The notes under the pieces are model-generated. The model was given only the letters and a program-made list of their open reading frames with translations. It did not search any database and had not been told where the DNA came from. The position numbers and the translations under genes were made by a program. Shown one piece after another: positions 35,897 through 44,399 of a DNA stretch of 64,000 bases (positions within the stretch are counted from its first letter, which is position 1; each line of letters starts with the position of its first letter). Origin of the DNA: Roseibium litorale (GTDB lineage: Bacteria > Pseudomonadota > Alphaproteobacteria > Rhizobiales > Stappiaceae); the NCBI RefSeq assembly GCF_014842915.1, contig NZ_JACYXI010000008.1:1-64000 (forward strand). Direction: 5' to 3'.

Positions 35897-37075
35897 ATGG
35901 CCGCAGTTTCTCAAAGCACCCCGGATGCCGTCGTTATCGGGGCCGGGATCACCGGCCTCGCCGCCGCGCTGGAGCTTGCGGAAGCGGGCCTGCGCGTTGA
36001 GGTGGTCGAGAAATACCGGCCAGCCGCCATGGCCTCCGGCTGGACCCTGGCCGGAGTGCGCCAGTCGGGCCGCCACCCGGCAGAGCTGCCGCTGGCCGTC
36101 TCTGCCGTCAAACTGTGGCCAGAACTAAGCGAAAAGCTCGGCGCGGACACGGGCTACCGCCAGGAAGGCAATCTGCGGCTGGCAAGAACGCCTGCTGAGG
36201 TAGAGATCCTGCAGGAGCTTGCCCGCAGCCAGAAAGCCACCGGACTGCCCATTTCCTTCCTGCCGGATCTGGCGTCCGTGCGCGAGATTGCGCCCGCTTT
36301 GTCTGAAGCCGTCATTGCCGCCACCTTCTGTTCAACGGATGGCCATGCCGATCCGCTTGCAACCGTCAGCGCCTATGCGCAGCGCTGCCGGGATCTGGGC
36401 GTCACCCTGTCCTTTGGTGAAAGCGTCGAAGGGCTGGAGAGTGCAGGGGGCCGGGTCACGGCGGTCCGGACGGACAAGCGGACAATCACCTGCGGCGCAG
36501 TGCTTGCCGCCCCGGGCATTCTGGTCAACACATTGCTGGAGCCTTTCGGTCTCTCCATTCCCCTGCGCCGTCCCATCGTCACGGTTCTGCGCAGTGCCCC
36601 GGCTGATCCGGTCCTGAAACCGGTGCTCGGCGTTGCCAATGCCGACCTTGCGGCCCGGCAGGAAGTTTCGGGCCGGTTCCGCGTCACCAGCGGTGCGGAA
36701 GACTGGTCCGGCGAGATTGTCCACCGGGACGGGATGCCGGTCATTCATCCTCATGCCCGCGCGATCCGGGCGACCATCGAAAAGGTCGCCCACGTGCTGC
36801 CCGCCTTTGCCGATGCGGAAATCGAGCAGATCTGGGCAGGGGCCTTGGACCTGACCCCGGACGCGCTGCCGGTGATCGATCATGCGCCGGGCCTTGAAAA
36901 TCTCGTGGTCGCCGCCGGTTTCTCCGGTCATGGCTTCGGCATCGGACCGGTGACAGGTCCGCTTGCCGCCCAACTCCTGCAAGGGAGCGCGCCCGATCAC
37001 TCCCTTGCCGCCTTCCGCTTCGGCCGGTTTGCCAACACCGGCCAGGCGGATGCCCCGCTTTCCCTTCACGGATAA
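35897..37075 (+). CDS. DadA-like FAD-dependent oxidoreductase, second copy
   Basis: The 392-residue product is related to the preceding one: VVIGAGITGLAAALELAEAGLRVEVVEK at the N-terminus, MASGWTLAGVRQSGRHPAELPLA matching the NWGWIRKAGRD region, and VVAAGFSGHGFGIGPVTG near the C-terminus. AAAGGAG precedes the ATG at 35897. It is 16 bp downstream of the first copy, so the two are co-transcribed and may act on two related substrates or form a mixed complex. The low mutual identity argues against a recent duplication. Confidence 0.88.
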   Translation: MAAVSQSTPDAVVIGAGITGLAAALELAEAGLRVEVVEKYRPAAMASGWTLAGVRQSGRHPAELPLAVSAVKLWPELSEKLGADTGYRQEGNLRLARTPAEVEILQELARSQKATGLPISFLPDLASVREIAPALSEAVIAATFCSTDGHADPLATVSAYAQRCRDLGVTLSFGESVEGLESAGGRVTAVRTDKRTITCGAVLAAPGILVNTLLEPFGLSIPLRRPIVTVLRSAPADPVLKPVLGVANADLAARQEVSGRFRVTSGAEDWSGEIVHRDGMPVIHPHARAIRATIEKVAHVLPAFADAEIEQIWAGALDLTPDALPVIDHAPGLENLVVAAGFSGHGFGIGPVTGPLAAQLLQGSAPDHSLAAFRFGRFANTGQADAPLSLHG

Positions 37076-37088
37076 AGGAGACACTCAG

Positions 37089-37802
37089 GTGCTGGATCCT
37101 CTTGGCAGAACAGTGATGGTTTCAGGCGCGAGCCGGGGCATTGGCCTGGCAATCGCAACACTGCTTCTTCAAAAGGGGTATAATGTGAGCGCGGGTGCCC
37201 GCTCGGTCGAGGCCCTTGAGAAGGCCTTTGCCGGGGCTCCGGCGGGCAGATTCCTTGCGGCCCGCTACGATGCCGCCGACCGGACCAGCCATGAGGTCTG
37301 GCTTAAGGAGACGCTGCAGCGGTTCGGCAAGCTGGACGCGCTGGTGAACAATGCCGGCACCTCCAACAAGTTTTCCATTGAAGAAGGCGAAGAAGCCGAC
37401 CTCGATGCCCTTTGGGCGGTCAACGTCAAGGGACCGCTGTTCCTGACCCGCATCTGCCTGCCCCATCTGAAGGCCACCGGTACCGGGCGGGTGATCAATG
37501 TCGCCTCGCTGTCCGGCAAGCGCGTGCGCAACGACAACATCGCCTACAACATGACCAAACACGCGCTGATGGCGCTGACCCATGGCACCCGCCGCATCGG
37601 CTGGGACCATGGCGTGCGCGCCACCGCGGTCTGCCCCAGTTTCGTCGCAACGGATCTGACCGACGGCATCACCAAGGTGAGCCGGGACGAGATGATAGAT
37701 CCGAAAGACTTCGCAGAAATAACCGCCCTGGCTATTGCCCTGCCGAATACGGCAGCCATGGCGGAAATGCTGGTGAACTGCCGGCTCGAGGACACTCTTT
37801 AG
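37089..37802 (+). CDS. Short-chain dehydrogenase/reductase
   Basis: The 237-residue classical SDR has the cofactor motif VSGASRGIGLAIATLLL near residue 11, LVNNAGTSNKFSIEEGE, the catalytic Ser in INVASLSGKRVRN and the YNMTKHAL Tyr-x3-Lys pair. A GTG start at 37089 with AAGGAG 9 bp upstream is preferred over the longer open frame inside the previous gene. It probably reduces or oxidises a keto or hydroxy product of the flavoenzymes. Thirteen bases separate it from the second oxidoreductase. It is followed by the substrate-binding gene of the transporter. Confidence 0.88.
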   Translation: MLDPLGRTVMVSGASRGIGLAIATLLLQKGYNVSAGARSVEALEKAFAGAPAGRFLAARYDAADRTSHEVWLKETLQRFGKLDALVNNAGTSNKFSIEEGEEADLDALWAVNVKGPLFLTRICLPHLKATGTGRVINVASLSGKRVRNDNIAYNMTKHALMALTHGTRRIGWDHGVRATAVCPSFVATDLTDGITKVSRDEMIDPKDFAEITALAIALPNTAAMAEMLVNCRLEDTL

Positions 37803-37858
37803 GGAAGAGAGTGAACCTCAAGGGCGAGAAAAACGATAACCGACCAGAGGACGATGAC

Positions 37859-39400
37859 ATGAAGACTAGGATAGGAGTTGCACTGGCAAGCGTGCTTTTT
37901 GCCAGCAATGCATTGGCCGCCGGAACGACACTGAATGTCGGCATGGCGGGTGCGGACGCGGGCAAGCTCGACCCGCATGTGGCCACCAGCACCCTGGACA
38001 AGGGGCTGCTTTACTGGATGTTCAACGGCCTGGTGCGGATCAAGCCGGGCGAGGCGAGCCCCGCTTTCATCGAGCCGGACATTGCCAAGAGCTGGACCTC
38101 TTCCGAGGACGGCCTGACCTGGACATTCGAGCTGCGCGACGATGTCGAGTGCCATGGCGACTATGGCAAGATCGACGCGGAAGACGTGGTCTATTCGCTG
38201 AAGCGCTCGGCCAACCCGGATATCTCGGCTTTCGCCAAGGATTACACCGCCTTCGATAGCGTCGAGGCGACCGGCCCGCTGGAAGTCACCATCAAGCTAA
38301 AGAACAAGATCCCGAGCCTGCTCGGCCTGCTTGTGCCCTATCATGGCGGCAACATCGTCTGTAAGGACGCGGTCGAGGCTCTTGGCGACGACTACCAGCG
38401 CACGCCGATCGGGACCGGACCCTTCATGTTCGCCGAATACCAGCCGCAGCAATATGTGAAGCTGGTCGCCAACCCGGAATATTTCCGCGGTGAACCGAAG
38501 ATCAAGGAGATCTTCTACCGCTACATCCCGTCAGACTCCTCCCGCGATCTGGCGTTCCAGTCCGGCGAGATCGACATGATCTACGGCAAGCAGGAACAGA
38601 CCTGGGTGGAGCGCGTCAAGCAGGTGCCCGGCACCAAGGTGGTGGTGATGACCCCGGGCGAAATGTCCGTCATCCACCTCAACATGAGCATGCCGCCTCT
38701 GGATGACATCCGCGTCCGCAAGGCCATTGCCTATGCCATCGACCGGGACACGCTGGTCCAGTTCAAGGGCCCGGACGTGACCCTCGCCGCGATTTCTCCG
38801 GTTCCCGAAGGCCACCTCGGCTACACCGCCGATGTGCCGCAATATCCGCATTCCATCGAGAAGGCCAAGGAACTGCTGACCGAGGCCGGGTTCCCGGATG
38901 GGGTCACCATCAAGGCGATCCACACCGTGCTGCCGGGCATGCTTTCCACTATGGAGGCCGTTCAGGCGGAACTGCGTGAAGCAGGCATCAATCTGGAAAT
39001 CCAGACCGTCGAGCACGCCACCTTCCATGAACAGATCCGCAAGGACATGAGCCAGGTGGTGCATTATGCCGCCGCCCGCTTCCCGGTGGCTGACGTTTAT
39101 CTGTCCCAGTTCTTCCATTCGGACGCGACGGTCGGCACGCCGAACGCTGTGGCGAACTTCTCCCATTGCAATGCTGCCGACAAGGAGATCGAGGCAGCCC
39201 GCGTCGAGGGCGATCCGGAAAAGCAGCTGGCCTATTGGGCCGAAGCCCAGAAGAAGATCATGGAAGAGGTATGTGCGGTTCCGCTGGTGCAGAGCATGCA
39301 GCTCTGGGCCTGGAAGGACACGCTTGATCTGGGTACCGAAGTGCATGGGTCTTTGAACCTGAGCCCGCCGGTTACCGAAATGGCTCACTTCACCGAGTAA
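37859..39400 (+). CDS. Peptide/nickel-type ABC substrate-binding protein (plus-strand operon)
   Basis: The 513-residue SBP_bac_5 receptor has a signal peptide (MKTRIGVALASVLFASNALA). It then shows GADAGKLDPHVATSTLDKGLLYWMFNGLVRI, DIAKSWTSSEDGLTWTFELRDDV and RVRKAIAYAIDRDTLV-type family motifs. It delivers an unknown ligand to the DppBC-like permeases downstream. Given the upstream DadA-like enzymes, an amino-acid derivative or short peptide is more likely than nickel. The start at 37859 follows GGACGATG. A hairpin with a short T-run lies just after the stop. Confidence 0.92.
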   Translation: MKTRIGVALASVLFASNALAAGTTLNVGMAGADAGKLDPHVATSTLDKGLLYWMFNGLVRIKPGEASPAFIEPDIAKSWTSSEDGLTWTFELRDDVECHGDYGKIDAEDVVYSLKRSANPDISAFAKDYTAFDSVEATGPLEVTIKLKNKIPSLLGLLVPYHGGNIVCKDAVEALGDDYQRTPIGTGPFMFAEYQPQQYVKLVANPEYFRGEPKIKEIFYRYIPSDSSRDLAFQSGEIDMIYGKQEQTWVERVKQVPGTKVVVMTPGEMSVIHLNMSMPPLDDIRVRKAIAYAIDRDTLVQFKGPDVTLAAISPVPEGHLGYTADVPQYPHSIEKAKELLTEAGFPDGVTIKAIHTVLPGMLSTMEAVQAELREAGINLEIQTVEHATFHEQIRKDMSQVVHYAAARFPVADVYLSQFFHSDATVGTPNAVANFSHCNAADKEIEAARVEGDPEKQLAYWAEAQKKIMEEVCAVPLVQSMQLWAWKDTLDLGTEVHGSLNLSPPVTEMAHFTE

Positions 39401-39414
39401 CCTCCGGTTGGAGG

Positions 39415-39454
39415 CGCTCCGGGCCGGTTCCCTCATCGGGGCCTGCCCGGAGCG
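39415..39454 (+). terminator. Hairpin after the binding-protein gene
   Basis: CGCTCCGGGC (39415-39424) pairs perfectly with GCCCGGAGCG (39445-39454) across a 20-nt loop, followed by GCGCTTTTG. It probably attenuates transcription from the receptor gene into the permease genes, which start 107 bp later. Confidence 0.7.
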
Positions 39455-39561
39455 GCGCTTTTGCCCGCAGTGCAGGCTGCGTTCAAAGGTGAACCCGCGG
39501 CCTTTCTGCTTTTGCAGGAAGCCCCGCGCGCACCCCGTCCACCGGATGCCTCGGAGCCCGC

Positions 39562-40503
39562 ATGACAGCTTTCATTCTCAAGCGCCTTGGCTTCGCAGTG
39601 ATCACGCTTTTCGCTGTGCTGACCATCGTGTTCTTCATCGTCCGGATCCTGCCGGGCGATCCCGCCGTCGCCATTCTTGGCGATCAGGCAACCGAAGCCT
39701 CGCTGGCCGCTCTCAGAAGCAGGCTCGGGCTCGATGTGCCGCTTTACCAGCAATATATCGAGTTCATCGGCGGCGTGATCGTCGGCGACTGGGGCATCTC
39801 CATGGTGTCCGGCCGCCCTGTCATCACAGAGATCCTGAAGGTTCTGCCCTCGACAATCGAGCTGACAGTCGCCTCCCTGATCCTCGGAGCCGTCGTCGGC
39901 ATTCCGGTTGGGGTCTGGTCGGCAGTCCGCCGCAACAAGCTGCCGGATTACATCGCCCGCATCGGCTCCCTCTTGGGCCTGTCCTTCCCGGCCTTCGTCT
40001 CCGCCGTGCTGCTGCTCTTGTTCTTCTCCATCCAGCTGCGCTGGTTCCCGGTGATCAGCTCCGGCCAGGGCAGCAGCCTTGGCGACCGGCTCAGGGACAT
40101 TGCCCTTCCGGCCATCAACCTCGGCCTGATCATGGCGGCCTACATCACCCGCGTTGCCCGCTCGGCCATGCTGGAAGTGCTGAACCAGGACTATGTGCGC
40201 ACGGCCAAGGCCAAGGGCATCGCCTTTTCGGTCATCATCTGGCGCCACTGCCTGCGCAACGCGATGATCCCGGTGGTCACCGTCGTCGGGCTCTATCTCG
40301 GCATCCTGATCGGCAATTCCGTGCTGACGGAAATCGTGTTCAACCGGCCGGGCCTCGGCAAGCTCATCGTCGGCGCACTGAACCAGCGCGACTACACCAT
40401 GCTGCAGGGGATGATGGTGATCTACACCCTGATCGTGGTGCTGGTGAATCTGATCACCGACCTGACCTACGGCCTGATCGACCCGAGGATCAAATACTCA
40501 TGA
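39562..40503 (+). CDS. Peptide-type ABC permease (DppB-like)
   Basis: The 313-residue permease starts MTAFILKRLGFAVITLFAVLTIVFFIVRILPGDPA, the hallmark of DppB/OppB subunits. About six membrane segments and the EVLNQDYVRTAKAKGIAFSVIIWRHCLRNAMIPVV coupling region follow. Its stop overlaps the DppC-like start (ATGA at 40500). It forms one half of the pore for the substrate bound by the receptor upstream. Confidence 0.94.
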   Translation: MTAFILKRLGFAVITLFAVLTIVFFIVRILPGDPAVAILGDQATEASLAALRSRLGLDVPLYQQYIEFIGGVIVGDWGISMVSGRPVITEILKVLPSTIELTVASLILGAVVGIPVGVWSAVRRNKLPDYIARIGSLLGLSFPAFVSAVLLLLFFSIQLRWFPVISSGQGSSLGDRLRDIALPAINLGLIMAAYITRVARSAMLEVLNQDYVRTAKAKGIAFSVIIWRHCLRNAMIPVVTVVGLYLGILIGNSVLTEIVFNRPGLGKLIVGALNQRDYTMLQGMMVIYTLIVVLVNLITDLTYGLIDPRIKYS

Positions 40504-41408
40504 CCATGCCCGATGTCACTTCCGCCGCTCTGTCGCGGACAAACTATCTGAAGATCACCCTGGCGTCGGTCTTCAACGGCCTCTTCAAGGCCTTCAACAC
40601 CAACAAGACCTCCTGGATAGGCCTTGGCGTCTTTGTTGTCGTCTGCCTGCTGGCGATCTTCGCGCCGCTGATTGCGCCTTACGATCCGTTGGATCAGAGC
40701 ATTCTCTACCGGCTCAAGGCGCCATCGGCCGCCCATTGGTTCGGCACTGACTATTATGGCCGCGATACCCTGTCGCGGATCCTCTGGGGCGCCCGGATCT
40801 CGCTGACCATCGGGTTGCTCTCGATCAGCGCGGCCCTGGTGATCGGCACATTGATCGGCCTGATCGCCGGCTATTTCGGCGGCCGCACCGACATCATCAT
40901 CATGCAGATCATGGATGTGCTGCTGGCCTTCCCCTCGCTCATCCTCGGCCTGATCGTCGTTGCCATGCTCGGGCCGTCCGTGGGCAATCTGGTGGTGGCC
41001 ATCGCGCTCACCGCCATTCCGCCCTTCGCCCGCATTGCCCGCGCGCCCACCATCGCGGTCAAGAACCGGGAGTTCATCGAGGCGGGACATGCGCTTGGCT
41101 ATTCTCACTGGCGGCTGATGTTCGGCCACATCCTGCCCAACATCGCCCCGGAAGTGCTGGTCATGGGCTCGCTCTGGCTGGCCACTGCCATCCGCGTGGA
41201 AGCCTCGCTCGCCTTCATCGGCCTGGGGGTCAATCCGCCGACGCCCACCTGGGGCGGCATGATCCGCGAGGGCTTTGAAAACATTCTCGACAGTTTCTGG
41301 CTGGCCCTCTTTCCCTCGCTCGCCATCCTGATCGTGGTGTTCTCGCTCAACCTGCTTGGCGACGGCCTGCGTGATGCCATCGACCCGCGGCTGAAAGGTG
41401 AACAATGA
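40500..41408 (+). CDS. Peptide-type ABC permease (DppC-like)
   Basis: The 302-residue subunit has the DppC N-terminal segment (WIGLGVFVVVCLLAIFAPLIAPYDPLDQ), WFGTDYYGRDTLSRILWGARISL, and the EAGHALGYSHWRLMFGHILPNIAPEVLV coupling loop. ATG 40500 is used. The longer open frame back to 39408 is antisense-free chance sequence through the DppB gene. Its stop overlaps the start of the fused ATPase gene by 4 bp. Confidence 0.94.
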   Translation: MTMPDVTSAALSRTNYLKITLASVFNGLFKAFNTNKTSWIGLGVFVVVCLLAIFAPLIAPYDPLDQSILYRLKAPSAAHWFGTDYYGRDTLSRILWGARISLTIGLLSISAALVIGTLIGLIAGYFGGRTDIIIMQIMDVLLAFPSLILGLIVVAMLGPSVGNLVVAIALTAIPPFARIARAPTIAVKNREFIEAGHALGYSHWRLMFGHILPNIAPEVLVMGSLWLATAIRVEASLAFIGLGVNPPTPTWGGMIREGFENILDSFWLALFPSLAILIVVFSLNLLGDGLRDAIDPRLKGEQ

Positions 41409-43219
41409 CCGGATCCAACACCAAATCTGGCCCCATTCTCGACGTTCAGAACCTGACCACCTCCTTCCGGGTGGACGGCGCCTGGGTGCCCGTGGTCAAG
41501 GATGTCAGCTTCTCCATCGGCAAGGGCGAAACCGTTGCCATTGTCGGGGAATCCGGCTCCGGCAAGTCGGTCACCGCGCTCTCCATCATGCGGCTGCTGC
41601 AGGAAAACCAGAGCCAGATCGAAGGCCGCATCCGGCTCGATGGCGAGGATATCCTGGCCCTTGACGAGCCTGCCATGCGGGACGTGCGCGGCGGCGACAT
41701 CGGCATGATCTTCCAGGAACCGATGACCAGCCTCAACCCGGTGCTGAAGATCGGCTATCAGGTGGCCGAGGTCCTGCGCCGCCACCGGGGCATGAGCGCC
41801 TCGCACGCGGAGGCAGAGACCCTGCGCCTGTTCGATCTGGTGCGCATTCCGGATGCCAAGCGCCGCCTGAATGAATATCCGCACAGCTTCTCCGGCGGCA
41901 TGCGCCAGCGGGCCATGATCGCCATGGCGCTCGCCTGCCGGCCGAAGCTGCTGATTGCCGATGAGCCGACCACCGCTCTGGACGTGACCATTCAGGCCCA
42001 GATCCTGGAGCTGATCAGCGAGTTGCAGCAGGACATCGGCATGGCGGTGATGTTCATCACCCATGACATGGGCGTGGTGGCGGAAATCGCCGACCGGGTC
42101 GTCGTCATGCTGCGCGGCGACAAGGTGGAGGAGGCGCCTGCCGCCGGTCTCTTTGCCGCCCCCCGGCACAACTACACCAAGATGCTGCTGGGTGCCGTGC
42201 CCAAGCTCGGCGGCCTTGGCGAGAGCACAACCCCGCGCCGCTTTCCCAAGCTGGACGAGAACGGGGTCGGGGAGGAGCCCGCCAACGAGCCGGACCGGCG
42301 GGCGGAGACGATCCTGGAAGTCAAGAACCTGACCACCCGCTTTGCTGTGCGCGGTGGTGTGTTGAACCGGCCCGTGGGCAGTGTCCATGCGGTCGAGAAT
42401 GTCTCCCTGTCGCTGGCCGCAGGCGAAACCCTGGCGCTTGTCGGGGAATCGGGCTGCGGCAAGTCGACGACGGGCCGGTCGATCCTGCGGCTTCTGCAGC
42501 CAGCCGCAGGATCGATCGTCTTCGAGGGGCAGGACCTGATGGCGGCAAGCCCGGCGGAGTTGCGCGCCGCGCGCCGCCGCATGCAGATGATCTTCCAGGA
42601 CCCATACGGCTCCCTCAATCCGCGCAAGACGGTGGGCGCGGCTATTGCCGAACCGATGCGGGTGCATGGACTGAAGAGCGGGCCGGAGGCCAATGTCCGC
42701 GTTGGTGAGCTTTTGGAACTGGTCGGACTTAAACCGGAACACGCCCTGCGCTTCCCGCATGAATTCTCGGGTGGCCAGCGTCAGCGCATCTGCATTGCCC
42801 GCAGCCTGGCGCTGGAGCCGAGCCTGATCGTGGCGGATGAATCCGTCTCCGCGCTGGATGCCTCGGTCAAGGCCCAGGTGGTCAACCTCATGCTGGATCT
42901 GCAGAAGGAGCTTGGCCTCGCCTATCTCTTCATCAGCCACGACATTGCGGTGGTCGAACGCATCAGCCATCGCATTGCCGTGATGCTGCTCGGGGAAATC
43001 GTCGAGATCGGCCCGCGTGACAAGATCCTGAGCAATCCCCAGCATCCCTACACCAAGAAACTGATCGAAGCCGTCCCCATCCCCGACCCGGCCGTGAAGC
43101 GGGAGCGGGGAGGTCTGATCACCGAAGAACTCAAAAGCCCCATCCGCACCCTTGACTGGACCGCCCCGCCGCGCCGCTACCTCAGCGCCGGCGAGGGCCA
43201 TCTGGTCATGGCGCATTAG
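41405..43219 (+). CDS. Fused peptide-type ABC ATPase (DppD-DppF)
   Basis: The 604-residue protein joins two ATPase domains that are usually separate subunits. Domain 1 has Walker A VGESGSGKSVTAL near residue 50, signature FSGGMRQRAMIAMALA and LLIADEPTTALDVT. Domain 2 has GESGCGKSTTGRS near 355, QMIFQDPYGSLNPRKT, signature FSGGQRQRICIARSLA and IVADESVSALDAS. Both switch His residues (FITHDMGVV, FISHDIAVV) are present. The linker around residues 275-300 is acidic. It ends the operon. Its counterpart in the opposing operon is also fused. Confidence 0.94.
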   Translation: MTGSNTKSGPILDVQNLTTSFRVDGAWVPVVKDVSFSIGKGETVAIVGESGSGKSVTALSIMRLLQENQSQIEGRIRLDGEDILALDEPAMRDVRGGDIGMIFQEPMTSLNPVLKIGYQVAEVLRRHRGMSASHAEAETLRLFDLVRIPDAKRRLNEYPHSFSGGMRQRAMIAMALACRPKLLIADEPTTALDVTIQAQILELISELQQDIGMAVMFITHDMGVVAEIADRVVVMLRGDKVEEAPAAGLFAAPRHNYTKMLLGAVPKLGGLGESTTPRRFPKLDENGVGEEPANEPDRRAETILEVKNLTTRFAVRGGVLNRPVGSVHAVENVSLSLAAGETLALVGESGCGKSTTGRSILRLLQPAAGSIVFEGQDLMAASPAELRAARRRMQMIFQDPYGSLNPRKTVGAAIAEPMRVHGLKSGPEANVRVGELLELVGLKPEHALRFPHEFSGGQRQRICIARSLALEPSLIVADESVSALDASVKAQVVNLMLDLQKELGLAYLFISHDIAVVERISHRIAVMLLGEIVEIGPRDKILSNPQHPYTKKLIEAVPIPDPAVKRERGGLITEELKSPIRTLDWTAPPRRYLSAGEGHLVMAH

Positions 43220-43299
43220 GGTTTGAGAGAAGCAAGAGAGCAGGGTGACCCTTGAGCATGTTCCAGCTGGGTGAGAGATACGTGAAGTGGGTGCCGTCT

Positions 43300-43518
43300 C
43301 AAGGCGTGGTGTAGGTGTCTGCGGCCATCGGGTTTCTCGGTAGGGTCGGTTGCTGAGCCAACCTGAACCGAGGGACAGACCCGATGACCAAACCTATGAT
43401 GGACCTCCGCGCGCTCGTGGAGAAGAGCGGAGATGCCGACCTTCTCCGCGAGATGATCGGCTTCGCCTCAGATCGTTTGATGGTGCTGGAAGTCAGCGCT
43501 GATACCCATCGCAATTGA
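43300..43518 (+). pseudogene. IS256-family transposase N-terminal remnant
   Basis: From ATG 43384 a 44-codon frame reads MTKPMMDLRALVEKSGDADLLREMIGFASDRLM, the usual N-terminus of a second type of IS256 transposase. It stops where the opposing IS630 relic begins. About 80 bp of upstream element end, including the GGTGTAGGTGTCTG region, is also present. Nothing of the catalytic domain remains. Confidence 0.75.
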
Positions 43519-43945
43519 TCAGAACCGATGCGCCCCTTCCGGTTCCCGATGGACATGATGGTCCATGGTTGCGCGCCGAGCTTGTTCCACGCCCGGCTGC
43601 ACAGGTCGAGGATCTCTTTGTAGGTTTCGAAGATCCTGTTTGAGAGCCAGTTTTCGCGCATGAACTGCCAGATGTTCTCGACCGGATTGAGCTCGGGAGC
43701 CTTGGGCGGCAAGGGCAGGATCGTGATGTTGTCTGGCACCTGAAGCTTGCCGGTCATGTGCCAGCCGGCCCGGTCCATCATCAGCAGCGCATGGGTTCCG
43801 GGGACGGCCTGAGCTTCGATTTCGTCGTTTCGCAGACTCTTATGCCAAATTCCTGATGGAGCCAGACAACCAGATCCTTGATCCGCCAGCGGACCACCCC
43901 ATGCACGGCAGGGATTGGCCCGTCTCGACGATATCGCTTCGGCTC
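43519..43945 (-). pseudogene. IS630-family transposase with internal deletion
   Basis: The minus strand encodes an N-terminal piece (GPIPAVHGVVRWRIKDLVVWLHQEFGI) and, after a junction near 43812, a C-terminal piece (GTHALLMMDRAGWHMTGKLQVPDNITILPLPPKAPELNPVENIWQFMRENWLSNRIF) in a different frame. The middle, with the first catalytic Asp, is deleted. The conserved second Asp and the ELNPVEN Glu survive. The tail is cut by the IS256 remnant after TIMSIG. Confidence 0.85.
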
Positions 43946-44140
43946 AAGGGAGCCAGATAGCGGGCCTACGAGAGGCGAGGAAGGGCTACGGAAAAAATTA
44001 TTGATATTTTTCAGAATTTTATCAAATTTCGGGTAAGATAACTTATGGAACCTAATTTCTGTGCCAACGAGAAACCGTTCCCACAAGCAGGTTCAGTCCA
44101 AGTGTGAGACTTGCTTCAACCTTCCTGACAACGAGGTTGC

Positions 44141-44340
44141 CATGCGCCGTCACGAATTGAGCGATAAGGAATGGCCGATCATCGAGCCGCCTTGCCTCGC
44201 AGAGGCCGTGCTGTGTTTCTTGATGATCATTGCCGTGTCATCAATGGGATCATTTGGCGGTTCCGAACCGGTTCGTCTTGGCGCTAAGGTCCGCGTACCA
44301 CGGCGAACACTTGGACAACGGGGTTTGAAAAATCCAAAGA
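44141..44340 (+). pseudogene. IS5-family transposase N-terminal remnant
   Basis: ATG 44141 begins MRRHELSDKEWPIIEPP, the start of an IS5-group transposase. The frame then shifts, and DDHCRVINGIIWRFRTGSSWR is readable one frame over (44222-44285) before similarity is lost. The catalytic region is absent. It lies just after the end of the minus-strand transport operon, completing a 1-kb stretch of three different IS relics between two convergent operons. Confidence 0.75.
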
Positions 44341-44399
44341 AGCTGCCGCCGGGTTGAAACCAAGTACGCAATCTCCGCATCGGACATGCCCCTCCGGCC

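Noticed and set aside
34549-35898. 449-codon minus-strand open frame
   Set aside because: Antisense to the first flavin oxidoreductase; no motifs.
39408-40499. Upstream extension of the DppC-like frame
   Set aside because: Lies in another frame of the DppB-like gene and encodes no permease features.
41105-43216. 703-codon minus-strand open frame
   Set aside because: Antisense to the fused ATPase with both Walker motifs intact; no recognisable domain.
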